This document shows, in pieces, positions 53,126 to 61,987 of a stretch of DNA of 64,000 nucleotides. Made by a program: the position numbers and the translations under genes. Each line of letters starts with the position of its first letter. Within the stretch, counting starts at the first letter, position 1. Under the pieces are notes generated by a model, which saw only the letters and a program-made list of their open reading frames with translations, was not told where the DNA came from and ran no database searches. Source of the DNA: Bdellovibrionales bacterium (lineage in GTDB: Bacteria; Bdellovibrionota; Bdellovibrionia; Bdellovibrionales; UBA1609); contig JADJNU010000007.1 of assembly GCA_016714165.1 (NCBI GenBank), forward strand, positions 1 through 64,000, written 5' to 3'.

Positions 53126-54493
53126 TTATGGATTTCTGTTCGGAGTCCAAATCCCCAGCAATTCAAAGTGAGAAAATAGTGGGAGAGCTCTCTGATCCAA
53201 AATTTTCATGGACGATGTTTTTGTCGTTTGAGCTCTGAGATTAAGTCCAGATTCGCTCACAATGAACTTCAGGCTTTCAAGTTGTTGGCCTGTGAGGATA
53301 TCACCCTGATCGCGAACGAGCTTTTTTTCAACACATCTATTGTAACAACGAGTTGGAAGAAACTGAACCTTCAAGAATGGCGACTCATCAGCTAGGCCCT
53401 CTTGATCAAGAGAAACGGGATAGGGCCTCGTGGGGCGCTCTACACAAACCTCTTCTTCTCTGGCACATTCTTCGTGGCAAGTAGTCGCTCCCCTAAAGGT
53501 TCTCATCGTGTCTTGAGGTCTTCCCTGGTCAAAAAGAGAGAGAGTATTTGGATCTGATCCATAAAGCCCCACATACAGTGGTGTCTGAGGTCTTAAGTGA
53601 AAAGTGAGATCCTTTGGAAATCCCTCACCCAACTGAACTCGGTCCATGGCAAACTGCAAAGACTCTTCACCCAGTGGAATCAACTCAAAAGGTCCTGGAT
53701 TTTCGATATTTAAATGCTGTTCATCGACTGCGAAATTACATCCTAAATCTCTGTAAGCCCTCTCGTAGATTTTTGTTTGTATAAACCCCACTCCTCTTTG
53801 TCCGAGGACGATCTCGACTGGATTTTCCTCAAATGAAGTGATCTGAAGAACTCTCAATAGAACAAATCGTCTTTCGATTAACTTAATCTCAGAAAACGAA
53901 AGACTTTCATTTTCCTTCGACAGACTTGAAAACTCCTCAGGTGTTAGGCTCTTTGATTCAATTCGACTGGGAGGAGTTAAGAGATTAAATTTTAGCACCA
54001 TCACATCTTTCTCTTTTTGGCTATTGATCTGAATTCTCACCGAAGCTTTCCTTGATTCAGAGGGGGGAAAGATATTCTTAAGCCCATGAACATGAAATTC
54101 TAGATTGAGATTGGACTTCAAATCAGGAGTTAGACCCGCCACAATTTTAACGGCTGAGAGAGGAAGCTCAGCTTCTGATTCCATGTATTTGATAAAGGCC
54201 CTCACTCCTCCCTCGTGAATGGAGGAGTTTGGAATATTGGAAAGAGTCAGCACCATCTCGTCAGGCACAAGAGCGGGAAGTGAGAAGCTATCGCCCGAGA
54301 GCTCTGTCTCAGATCCTCCTTTAGAATCCGCTCTTTTTAGCTTCATCTCTCCATGAAGGACTTCATCGAGCTTGAGAGAGAGGCTCAAGGCCTCTGCTTG
54401 AATCGGAGTGGGAGTCTCTGAATGGTCATTGTTTTTAAACGAACACCCAAGGCAAAAAGAAGAAATAAGGAAAATATTCCAAAAAACGCGCAT
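53126..54493 (-). CDS. Cys-containing lipoprotein at the head of the secretion operon
   Basis: 455 aa: lipobox CLGC (Cys17). A beta-rich N-terminal half (FSLPALVPDEMVLTLSNIPN, SVRIQINSQKEKDVMVLKFN) and, at about 340-395, a Cys cluster (TTCHEECAREEEVCVE ... TRCYNRCVEKK) likely to form disulphides. First gene of the leftward transfer operon, followed by the VirB7-position lipoprotein after 126 bp. Could be a surface adhesin or channel-associated factor; not recognised. Confidence 0.65.
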   Translation of the reverse strand: MRVFWNIFLISSFCLGCSFKNNDHSETPTPIQAEALSLSLKLDEVLHGEMKLKRADSKGGSETELSGDSFSLPALVPDEMVLTLSNIPNSSIHEGGVRAFIKYMESEAELPLSAVKIVAGLTPDLKSNLNLEFHVHGLKNIFPPSESRKASVRIQINSQKEKDVMVLKFNLLTPPSRIESKSLTPEEFSSLSKENESLSFSEIKLIERRFVLLRVLQITSFEENPVEIVLGQRGVGFIQTKIYERAYRDLGCNFAVDEQHLNIENPGPFELIPLGEESLQFAMDRVQLGEGFPKDLTFHLRPQTPLYVGLYGSDPNTLSLFDQGRPQDTMRTFRGATTCHEECAREEEVCVERPTRPYPVSLDQEGLADESPFLKVQFLPTRCYNRCVEKKLVRDQGDILTGQQLESLKFIVSESGLNLRAQTTKTSSMKILDQRALPLFSHFELLGIWTPNRNP

Positions 54494-54793
54494 AGATCAC
54501 CCCTTTTGTCCAAAAATCGGACAACACGACGTGCTCACCCTTGCGTTGAAAACCAAGACGGAATACCTTCCAGGCACGTTGCGTTGGAAGATATTTTTCC
54601 GCGTTGGCTCTCCCTGCTTCTTTAGTTTCCGCTAAAGGAGTTTGGGTGAGCTTTTTTTTTATTTAGTACCCACCATGAAAAAAACTCGAGCTTTTCACAT
54701 TTACTCAAGCCTTCCCCATGAAAACTTTGTTGAGACATCCAAATCAAAATATTCCTTTTGAATAAAGAAAAATCATTCAGTAAACGGATTATG
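54494..54793. other. Divergent intergenic region
   Basis: Between the leftward secretion operon and the rightward regulator gene. Contains GCGTTG repeats (near 54545, 54580, 54602) and AT-rich promoter-like DNA, but no gene. Both promoters should lie here. Confidence 0.4.
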
Positions 54794-54866
54794 ATCGCCG
54801 CGGTGATTTGATTCATCGAGCAATCAACTACTTATGAGGCAAAATAACCGCCGCGGCGGTTATTTT
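54794..54866 (+). promoter_or_regulatory. Two GCCGCGG-centred palindromes ahead of the HTH regulator
   Basis: A perfect 26-bp palindrome (54841-54866; centre ACCGCCGCGGCGGT) and an imperfect one, ATCGCCGCGGTGAT (54794-54807), lie 47 bp apart (centre to centre about 53), upstream of the regulator's ribosome site. Likely operators for the regulator itself and perhaps for the divergent secretion operon. Confidence 0.6.
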
Positions 54867-54899
54867 GTGTCTGAACGCAGCAAAGATGGGGGAGCGCAG

Positions 54900-55667
54900 A
54901 TGAGATTGATTCCTGAGATAAAGGAAAAACTAGAAAAATGGATAGATAGTGGACCGTCTCGATCTATTGCTGAACTGGCAAGACGGTCTGGCGTGTCATA
55001 TACTTCCACTCGAAGGATGGTCCAGAACGAAGGGTTGCCCAGCTACAATAATTTAGCGAATATATTGAGTGTCTTACTAGAGAATGACATAGATGCGTTA
55101 CCGACGCTTTTGAAACAACAGTTCCCTCATCTTGGTCGTGCCATTGATATGTTTTTAAATGATGGGGTTATTAGTGACCAGAATAGAGAGGCATTAAATA
55201 GAACCATTAATGAGAATTCTCTCGCATCGGTTATTTATGCGATGTCTGACTCAGATGATGGAACTAGTCTAAGTGATATCATCGAAGAACACGGTCGATC
55301 CGGATTGAAAGCCTTGAAAGAGTTAACTTCCGTAGGTTTGATTGAGGAGAGCGGCGGACGATATAAAACCACTGAAAAAAATGGGAAAGTTAATTTTCCA
55401 GTCCAAACAATAATCAATGCGATCGCAGCTCATGCAAATATTTCAAATGTTGAGAACATAGAAAATGGGTTTGGAGTTACTTCTCTTCAGTGGGCCACTA
55501 CAAATAAAATTGGATATAATAAAGCCATTGAGCTAACAATAGAATACACGGGAAAGGTTAAGATGGCACTCGAAGCGAACCCCGGAAAAATTCCGGTTTA
55601 CTTTGCAGCTATTGGAAATTCATATGTGGAACTCTGTGCTTTCCTTAAAAAGGAGAATATTAAATGA
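54900..55667 (+). CDS. HTH transcriptional regulator
   Basis: 255 aa from MRLIPEIKEK (ATG 54900, GGGGGAG 5-6 nt upstream); an earlier ATG at 54834 has no ribosome site and would include the palindromic operator in the gene. Residues 15-65 form an HTH (RSIAELARRSGVSYTSTRRM VQNEGLPSYNNLANIL), and residues 120-165 look like a winged helix (SLSDIIEEHGRSGLKALKEL TSVGLIEESGGRYKTT). The C-terminal part may sense a ligand or peptide. ATGA overlap with the small exported protein gene. Confidence 0.75.
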   Translation: MRLIPEIKEKLEKWIDSGPSRSIAELARRSGVSYTSTRRMVQNEGLPSYNNLANILSVLLENDIDALPTLLKQQFPHLGRAIDMFLNDGVISDQNREALNRTINENSLASVIYAMSDSDDGTSLSDIIEEHGRSGLKALKELTSVGLIEESGGRYKTTEKNGKVNFPVQTIINAIAAHANISNVENIENGFGVTSLQWATTNKIGYNKAIELTIEYTGKVKMALEANPGKIPVYFAAIGNSYVELCAFLKKENIK

Positions 55668-55963
55668 AACTAATCATATTCGTATTTGCAATCCTCCCAT
55701 TTGGCATTGCACTTGCCGGTAATGGCGGAATAGCCGGAGGCGGTGGCCTTCATACTCAACCAGTTGAGAAAGATCAAGAAGACGGCGGTTATACTCGTGT
55801 GCAGTTTGTTGAACGTCAGCAGGGAGAAACGACCTTTATTCTTAAAATAGATGGCGTTGAACATGTTTTCTCTCTACGGCCAGAGGAAATCGATCCTCAG
55901 ATGATGAATCTCATTTTTAAATCAGAGCAAAACAGGAGAGAATTTGTTTTGCTAGAAATTTAG
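55664..55963 (+). CDS. Small exported protein coupled to the regulator
   Basis: 99 aa: signal peptide (MKLIIFVFAILPFGIALA), Gly-rich mature N-terminus (GNGGIAGGGGLHTQPVE), then about 60 residues ending EFVLLEI. Start overlaps the regulator stop by 4 nt. A regulator followed by a small secreted product recalls peptide-signalling pairs, but no processing site is identifiable. No family recognised. Confidence 0.65.
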   Translation: MKLIIFVFAILPFGIALAGNGGIAGGGGLHTQPVEKDQEDGGYTRVQFVERQQGETTFILKIDGVEHVFSLRPEEIDPQMMNLIFKSEQNRREFVLLEI

Positions 55964-56077
55964 ACTTTTTATAAAGAGTGAAAATAATTGGAGAATGAAT
56001 CTCTTCAACAGGATGATAATCTCTCAGAACAGGGGTTCTCAGGAAATGAAAGCCCCTTTGTTTTTTAAGTGCTGACC

Positions 56078-58185
56078 TCACTGCCGTTTTTCACAACCAA
56101 TCAAGCGCCCTTGAAGGCACATGATTCGGTAGCGGCGGCTGATTTTTTCAAAGATATTTTGGTGAGCGCTGCCGATTTCTGGATTTCTCTTCCATTCATT
56201 TGTTGCCGCAGGACTTCGCGAAGGGTCACCGTATTTTTTTCCTCCCGGAAGATATTGTTTCAGATCGAATTTATCAAAGGGATTGTCACTTCGTTTTCCG
56301 TTTTCAAGAACACCACTAAAGCTGGAATATCCCTCACGAGATTCGGCTCCAAGAGGACTTGAAGTATAGCCTCCACCACCACCGACGCCCTTTAAAACGT
56401 CTGTATCATAGCCGGGGCCTCCATAGCCACCACCCCCTCCCGAGTAGGGCATAGCACTTCCTCCGCCGCCTCCGCCCCCGGCAAAGCCTCCACCGTTATT
56501 GGGAATGGCATTGGCCCTTGCCTCTTCTCCCAATCCCTCACCAAAAATGGGAGCTTGCACTTGTGCATTGGTGTCGGGAACACTGAGATCACTGCCGTCC
56601 GCGGCTCTGGTTCCAAATCCTGTGTTCTGAAATGTACTCCCGCTTCCTGATCCACTCCCGGTCGAGGCACTGCCTCCGCTTAATCCTGAACAAAGAGGAT
56701 CGGATTGAGCATTGGGTCCTCGGCAATTAACACAGATCGGATTTGAAGCGTTGACGGGATCGTTACAATCTCCGTTAAAAACAGGCTGCTGGTCAATGTT
56801 GGGAAATCCTGTCACTTGATTCGTGGCAGCTTGTTGGCAAAGATCGGCAAATCCACTTGCTGCAGCTGATTGAGCCGCTTGTCCTCCCATGGCCGCCACG
56901 TTGGAGTTATAACCGGTACATCGAGTGCCTCTTCCATCTGCATTGGCTTGAGCGGCTCTGTAATCACTGACCAAGCTCTCAGGACACCTGGCACCTTTTC
57001 CACCGTTTGCTCTGAAGACCGTGTCCAATTGATTGCATTCGGTTAAAACTCTGCGGTATTTATTCGACACTTCCTGACACTTGTCTTCGCAAGATCCCTT
57101 ATCAGAAAAGCACTTTGTTCCCAAAGCCGTATTGGCTCCAGCCCCTCCGAGGGCTACAAGTTTCATAAACTCACAGCTCTTGGATATTCCAGCAGAATCA
57201 CCTCCAGAAGCCCCACCCATTGAGATCATACCAGCGGCTCCAACTAAGAGTGTTCCCATGGCTGTTATCGAACTCGCACTCGGTCCATCAAGACCCGACA
57301 CACACTTCACCGGATCATTGCAACAGGTATAGGCTTTTTTGTGAGCCTCTTCGCAGTAAGCTCGATCACTCTCAACTTCCGGAGCCTGAGGAAATCCCTG
57401 AATGGTATCATTCGTTCCAACAGTGGAGTCTGATTCCGCTTGATCTGCATCTTCATTCGCTGCTGTGCTCTTCGGCCGTCCATCGGATCCGCACTGAGGC
57501 AGTCCATCCTGCCGTTGAGATTCCTTCATCCAACAAGACGGCTCCCCATTGTCATCGCACATCGCTTTGCCTTTGACTTGGCCTGAGTCAGATGACCAGC
57601 AAGAGGCTGTTTGGGTTGAAGAGGATTCATCTTTCGATGAAGACTTGCCAGTTTTCTCTGAGTCCTTTGAATCTGCGTCGTCTTTTTGTCCTGAGGATTT
57701 GCCGGCACCATTCTTCGTCGTAGTCCCTTTCTCTGATGGTTTGGTAGCAGGATCTGACCCCGAACCTCGTGGAGATTGGGAAGTCTTGCTTCGAGGAGTT
57801 TGAGGGGTTTGGTTCGAGTCGCAGTTGGGGTCGGATTCTGAGCATCCGAACCCTCCGACATCTCTACCCTTCCCGCTAGGCCGTGGAATCGCATTCCAAT
57901 TAATTGGATCTGGAAAAGTATCAAAATCCCCTGCATACGATTTATTTTTTTTTCGAAGTAAGCAATGTTGGCCAAAGTTAATCGAAAGGCCGGCAAAAAG
58001 GTGCGGTCGGGATTCAGTGTTCCACAGTGTCCATACATCTGAGTGATCCCGGCAGGGCAACTCAAGGCTTGAGACACATTTGAAATCAAGCAGACTGAAA
58101 CAAAGACAAGAGCGCAAATGACAAAACTGAATCTGGCACCACCACTTAATCCAGAAGCCTTTGACTTATTCAAAAGAATCTCCAT
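56078..58185 (-). CDS. Exported Gly-rich protein, copy 2, with a -1 frameshift at an A9 run
   Basis: The signal peptide (FSFVICALVFVSVCLISNVSQA) and LSCP start are in the frame opening at the ATG at 58185; the rest of the protein, homologous to copy 1, is in the -1 frame that ends at 56078. The frames join at nine A residues (minus strand, 57953-57945): ANIAYFEKK continues as NKSYAGDFDTFPDP. Copy 1 has the corresponding SIAFYRSYV in one frame. The joined product is about 700 aa: low-complexity region, Cys-rich centre, Gly-rich tail. GAA AAA AAA ATA is a perfect A-AAA-AAA slippery site, so slippage may make the full protein; sequencing error is the alternative. Confidence 0.75.
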
Positions 58186-58381
58186 CGCTCAGGAATTTTA
58201 GTCAGAATGACAGTGCTTGATGAAGATTTTCCTGCTCTTAGAGATGATTCTACAGGTAAACTGACCCTGTATCAAAAATTATAAGAGAGACTTCAATTTA
58301 CGTCTAAGTGTTTGATATTTTGGATCTATCTCGTCTCAACTTGAGACTCCAACCAAGACAGTTATCTGAATCAAATTATTT

Positions 58382-59575
58382 CTAAATGGATCCAGTTGCT
58401 TGACCATTTTTCTTGGGCTCACTTCGACCGAACTTCTTTCGAAAATTGATGAATTCCTCGTAAAAGGAATTTCCGTCGACCGCAAAATTTACGCGATTTT
58501 CAATATGAAAGTCACCCTCTGTCTCTGAAGCATCGGGAAGAAGCCTTTCTGCCACGTTGACCCCCGTAAATGTCAGAACTCCATGTTCATCACGTACTGC
58601 AAGTGCCGAACCAGAAGATCTATCGAGCATATCTCCATTATGGGTTAAGAGATTCTTGAACGCCGGTCCTAAATCCGAGTGAGGATCTCTGTAAATATTA
58701 AAAGGCTCACAGTTTTTGTAAAAAGGAGAGTCCTTGATTTTACCATTCTCATCTCTCAGACTCACCATCTCAATTTTTTTCGAAAAGCGCGTATCATCGA
58801 GAGGCTTAAAAGCCAGGGGTTTGGGCCAATACTTTCGATCAACTGATACTCTTTCCCCAATTTTTCCGTTAGCGTCCCTTTTCCCAACTGAAACTCCGAC
58901 AGGCTCTTTAAGCTTCACAAAAGCATAATCCTTATGTCTAGGCTCGCGCGGGTTCAAAGATCCATACTGAATCTCTTGAATCTCATAGCTTCTCCACTCA
59001 TAAGCCACATCTGGGTCTTTTCTTAATTCCCTGGGGATCCAGACTTTTGTTGAAAACTTGAAGCCTTTGCCGTCACTATATTTGTCTATTTCACCGTCTA
59101 TATGGTTCAAAAACACATGAGCAGCCGTGATTAAAACATCTCCGTCCATAACCAAGTGTCCAGTGCCTCCGCAAATTCCTCCGAGCTCTGCTTTACACTT
59201 GCGGCTAAAGTCAAAAAATTCACCAACCCCAAACAGAGCCTTGTCTTCCTGACCTGAATTTTCATCAAAGAAAAAAGGGCAGCGTCCGTCATTTCCCATA
59301 ATCGCAGTTGGAATAAATCTTCCCAGCTGCTGGAGATTTTTGGCATTGGCTGGTGAATTCTCACAGCCCTTCACAAAGTCGGTCCTTTTGTGGTCCGAAA
59401 AAAACGGCTCTGGCTTTCCCGTCTTTGAATTGATTATCCAATCCCCGGGAGGCAACCCAGATTGCGCATAGGCCTTTGAAAATCCAAGCCCCAAACAAAA
59501 GGACTCCAAGCAAATCAATAGAGCCAAATAGTAAATGGGATCGACGCTCATTGTAGTTTTTATTTTGAAATTCAT
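58382..59575 (-). CDS. Secreted trypsin-like (S1) serine protease, copy 2
   Basis: About 397 aa from the ATG at 59575 (AAGG 11 nt upstream). Signal peptide (YYLALLICLESFCLGLGFSK AYA). Numbered from the longer in-frame start (59587), the triad is His157 in TAAHVF, Asp220 in HKDYAFVKL and Ser325 in RSSGSAL, with Cys pairs as in copy 1. About 40 percent identity to the 2178-3386 protein overall, best around LPPGD, CENSP/CENAP, DGRCP/DDRCP and the triad. Upstream of the copy-2 Gly-rich gene with a 196-bp gap. The pair is probably functionally linked. Confidence 0.85.
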   Translation of the reverse strand: MNFKIKTTMSVDPIYYLALLICLESFCLGLGFSKAYAQSGLPPGDWIINSKTGKPEPFFSDHKRTDFVKGCENSPANAKNLQQLGRFIPTAIMGNDGRCPFFFDENSGQEDKALFGVGEFFDFSRKCKAELGGICGGTGHLVMDGDVLITAAHVFLNHIDGEIDKYSDGKGFKFSTKVWIPRELRKDPDVAYEWRSYEIQEIQYGSLNPREPRHKDYAFVKLKEPVGVSVGKRDANGKIGERVSVDRKYWPKPLAFKPLDDTRFSKKIEMVSLRDENGKIKDSPFYKNCEPFNIYRDPHSDLGPAFKNLLTHNGDMLDRSSGSALAVRDEHGVLTFTGVNVAERLLPDASETEGDFHIENRVNFAVDGNSFYEEFINFRKKFGRSEPKKNGQATGSI

Positions 59576-59587
59576 CTTCAATGTCAC

Positions 59588-59759
59588 CTTAAAGCACTTA
59601 AAGCTGGTTCATATCTGGTACTGACATTGTATGCTAATGCTGTGCCAATTCGAATTAAAGCCAGTCTGGGGCTTAGAAGCCCCATCTGTAGGACTATTCC
59701 TTGGTTTAAGTGCTCTTTCAAAGAAAGTATCCCATTTGACTAATTCCTGATCACAAAGG
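59588..59759. other. Intergenic stretch before the ISNCY-like element
   Basis: Holds a GGGGCTT/AAGCCCC hairpin (59668-59683) without a T-tract, otherwise nothing recognised. Confidence 0.4.
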
Positions 59760-59907
59760 GCCTCGGGTGACATTCTGTAACTACCAAGCGATTCTGTCCG
59801 GGTTTAATTACCAAGGGAAAATGACCGCTTTTTGTTTCATTGTGCGACACTCCCTGATCTGATTTCAGCCACTTACACCAGGGAGGTTGCAAGTGGAGGG
59901 GTTGGTC

Positions 59908-61032
59908 ATGGGATCACAGGATTTGCTCGTTTTAGAGGTCATAGCCAAAGTTGAGGCAAACAAGTTGACTCGATTTGAAGCAGAAACGCTTCTGCAGGTT
60001 TCGGGTCGAACATTAAGGCGTTACCTAACTAATTACCGGGAAGAGGGAATTGCCTTCATTCGACATGGGAATAGGGGTCGTGCGCCAAAGAACAAATTGG
60101 CACCGGAATTAAAACGTCGAGTGCAAAATGTCATGAGGGAAAAGTATTTCGATTTCAACATGGTTCATGCCCTCGAAAAGTTACATGAGGAAGGCATCGA
60201 TCTCAAGCGCGAAACTTTCCGCAGCTGGTGTCACGAGATAGGATTGGTTAAGAGAGCAAAAAAGCGCCGGGCAAAGCCACGATATAAACGCACCAGGATG
60301 TCTCAATCGGGCCTTTTAATCCAAATGGACGGCAGTCATCACAGATGGTTTGATAATCGCGAAACCTGCCTTATTGCGGCCATCGACGACGCAACCAGTG
60401 AGGTGGTGGCTGCTGAATTTTTCGAGGGTGAGACGACGTTCGCATGTCTGAAGATTCTAAAGGACTTGATCACAGTTAAAGGTGTATTCAAAATTTTGTA
60501 CGTGGACAAAGCTGGCATTTATGGCGGCATCAAGCGACAGGGCTTTTCTCAAGTCGGTCGCGCACTCGAGGAAGTTGGTGCGCAGATCATCTTCGCTCAC
60601 TCCCCAGAAGCGAAGGGCCGAATTGAACGGCTATTTCAAACGCTTCAGGATCGACTCGTGGCCGAGATGAGGTTAAATAAGATCAGAACTATGGAACAAG
60701 CCAATGAATATCTCAAAACCGTGTATCTCCCTCACCAGCATAACCCACGTTATTCTGTGAGGCCGCACGACTTGAAACCCGCCTACCAAGCGCTTCCGGC
60801 GCACTGTAAACTTGAAGAGATCTTTTGCATAAAAGAATACAGGGTTGTTAATCGAGATCACACCATCAGTCTCGGCGGAGAAAAATATATGATCGCTGAT
60901 CAACTGAAATTTTCAATCTACAACCAAAGAATCGAAATCCGCTCTCAAAAGCCTGGGCAATGGCAGTGCTATTTTGCAGGTCGACCCATCCGGGTTAAAT
61001 TGATCGAAAAGCTCAAAAAAATGATCGCCTGA
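59908..61032 (+). CDS. ISNCY-like DDE transposase
   Basis: 374 aa from the ATG at 59908 (GGAGG 9 nt upstream). HTH region (EAETLLQVSGRTLRRYLTNY), then an integrase-type core: LLIQMDGSHHRWFDNRE, ILYVDKAGIYGGI, EAKGRIERLFQTLQDRLVAE, providing D-D-E. C-terminal VNRDHTISLGGEKYMIAD is typical of ISNCY/ISDol1-like transposases. Complete and probably active. Confidence 0.82.
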   Translation: MGSQDLLVLEVIAKVEANKLTRFEAETLLQVSGRTLRRYLTNYREEGIAFIRHGNRGRAPKNKLAPELKRRVQNVMREKYFDFNMVHALEKLHEEGIDLKRETFRSWCHEIGLVKRAKKRRAKPRYKRTRMSQSGLLIQMDGSHHRWFDNRETCLIAAIDDATSEVVAAEFFEGETTFACLKILKDLITVKGVFKILYVDKAGIYGGIKRQGFSQVGRALEEVGAQIIFAHSPEAKGRIERLFQTLQDRLVAEMRLNKIRTMEQANEYLKTVYLPHQHNPRYSVRPHDLKPAYQALPAHCKLEEIFCIKEYRVVNRDHTISLGGEKYMIADQLKFSIYNQRIEIRSQKPGQWQCYFAGRPIRVKLIEKLKKMIA

Positions 61033-61054
61033 CTTCCCCTCAGCTTGCCGATGT

Positions 61055-61217
61055 TGGCCAGTCTCTTTCATCAATTGGCCCGAGGGGGCAACAAGCCGCC
61101 ACTTCACAGCGCATGAGGAACCGATCCTCTTCGGCGCTGTTAGGCCGATATCAACCGTCGACTTAAAAGTGAATTCAATTTAACCCCCCTCGGACCAATT
61201 GATGAAAGAGGCTGGCC
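61055..61217. repeat. About 33-bp inverted repeat in the IS 3' region
   Basis: TTGGCCAGTCTCTTTCATCA… (61055-61087) is complemented at 61184-61217 with few mismatches, around a 96-bp loop downstream of the transposase. It could block read-through transcription or help form the transposition complex. Confidence 0.55.
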
Positions 61218-61484
61218 ACGCGCCACTCAATTCCATGCTCCCAAACAGGGAAAGCGCCGCTCAAGAAAGTGCTTTATTAACCCGATGCAGCGGTCAGAAT
61301 CGCTTGGTATTAAACCGGCCATTTTCCCTTGGTAATGACAGCCTCGGGTGACATTCCGATCGCCACGCTCAAACTTCCTGGGTCCCAAGGACGGCACCCA
61401 TTCTGAATTGTTTCCACTTGCCAGTATGTAGCCAAAATTCGTCCGATTTCATCCGAAATTTGATGAGCATATTCGGCCAGAATG

Positions 61485-61533
61485 TTGATTGAAATCAATT
61501 GGGACGAATACAGCTCTGGCATAAAATTCCCAT
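61485..61533 (+). promoter_or_regulatory. FNR/Anr-type promoter for the second 69-aa protein
   Basis: TTGATTGAAATCAA at 61485-61498 with CATAAA at 61520-61525, 31 bp centre to centre, exactly as in copy 1. ISNCY insertion ended about 130 bp upstream and left it intact. Confidence 0.65.
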
Positions 61534-61567
61534 TCTCCATCAATCAAATGAAGAGAAGAGGCACAAA

Positions 61568-61777
61568 ATGAACAACTGCTGCATTGAATATATGAACATA
61601 ATGAGCCCCCTGTCAGAGGAAAAAATTGAACAAAGGGTATGCCAATGCCAACAGGCAGTTTGGGTAAAATACCAGGATGGACGAGTGATCCAATTTATCC
61701 CAACTCAAAAATACGCAGAATCTCAGCCCAGCACTTTTGATTTATTCCAAGATCTGATCCAGACGGATATCTCATAA
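61568..61777 (+). CDS. 69-aa Cys-containing small protein, copy 2
   Basis: Same length as the 3937 copy, differing at about ten positions: keeps the N-terminal CC, C-x-C (VCQCQQ) and WVKYQDGRV core. Followed after 210 bp by the lipid-anchored protease, which represents the uninterrupted arrangement of the cassette. A ribosome site GAAGAG lies upstream. Confidence 0.75.
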   Translation: MNNCCIEYMNIMSPLSEEKIEQRVCQCQQAVWVKYQDGRVIQFIPTQKYAESQPSTFDLFQDLIQTDIS

Positions 61778-61987
61778 CATAGCCCACAAATAATGTCTGA
61801 TATGAAAAGTGGTTGGAGAGAGCATTGCTCATAAAATTGATTCAGAAAAAAGGCTTTTCTACATACGAACCCAAAAATGCCCTCAATTTGTAAGAGATAC
61901 TCAAGTTCAAACAAACAGAGATAAACAGACCATTTCTGGAGTGGTCCGGGATTTGCCATTAAGAACGCAGCTAACTGGAGGTCTCCT

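Larger units (their letters stand above)
59776..61340 (+). mobile_element. ISNCY-like insertion sequence with 16-bp flanking repeat
   Basis: 1565 bp. Ends TGTAACTACCAAGCGA and the complement of TGTCATTACCAAGGGA; subterminal repeats (ACCAAGGGAAAATG, ACCAAGCGATTCTG) occur at both ends. The direct repeat GCCTCGGGTGACATTC flanks it at 59760-59775 and 61341-61356 and is best read as a target duplication. One transposase gene. Non-coding right part contains a long inverted repeat. Confidence 0.75.

Noticed and set aside
57526..58185. 219-codon protein as a separate gene
   Set aside because: Only its first ~80 codons are meaningful (signal peptide and LSCP region); after the A9 run the coding signal passes to the -1 frame, so it is the 5' part of the Gly-rich gene.
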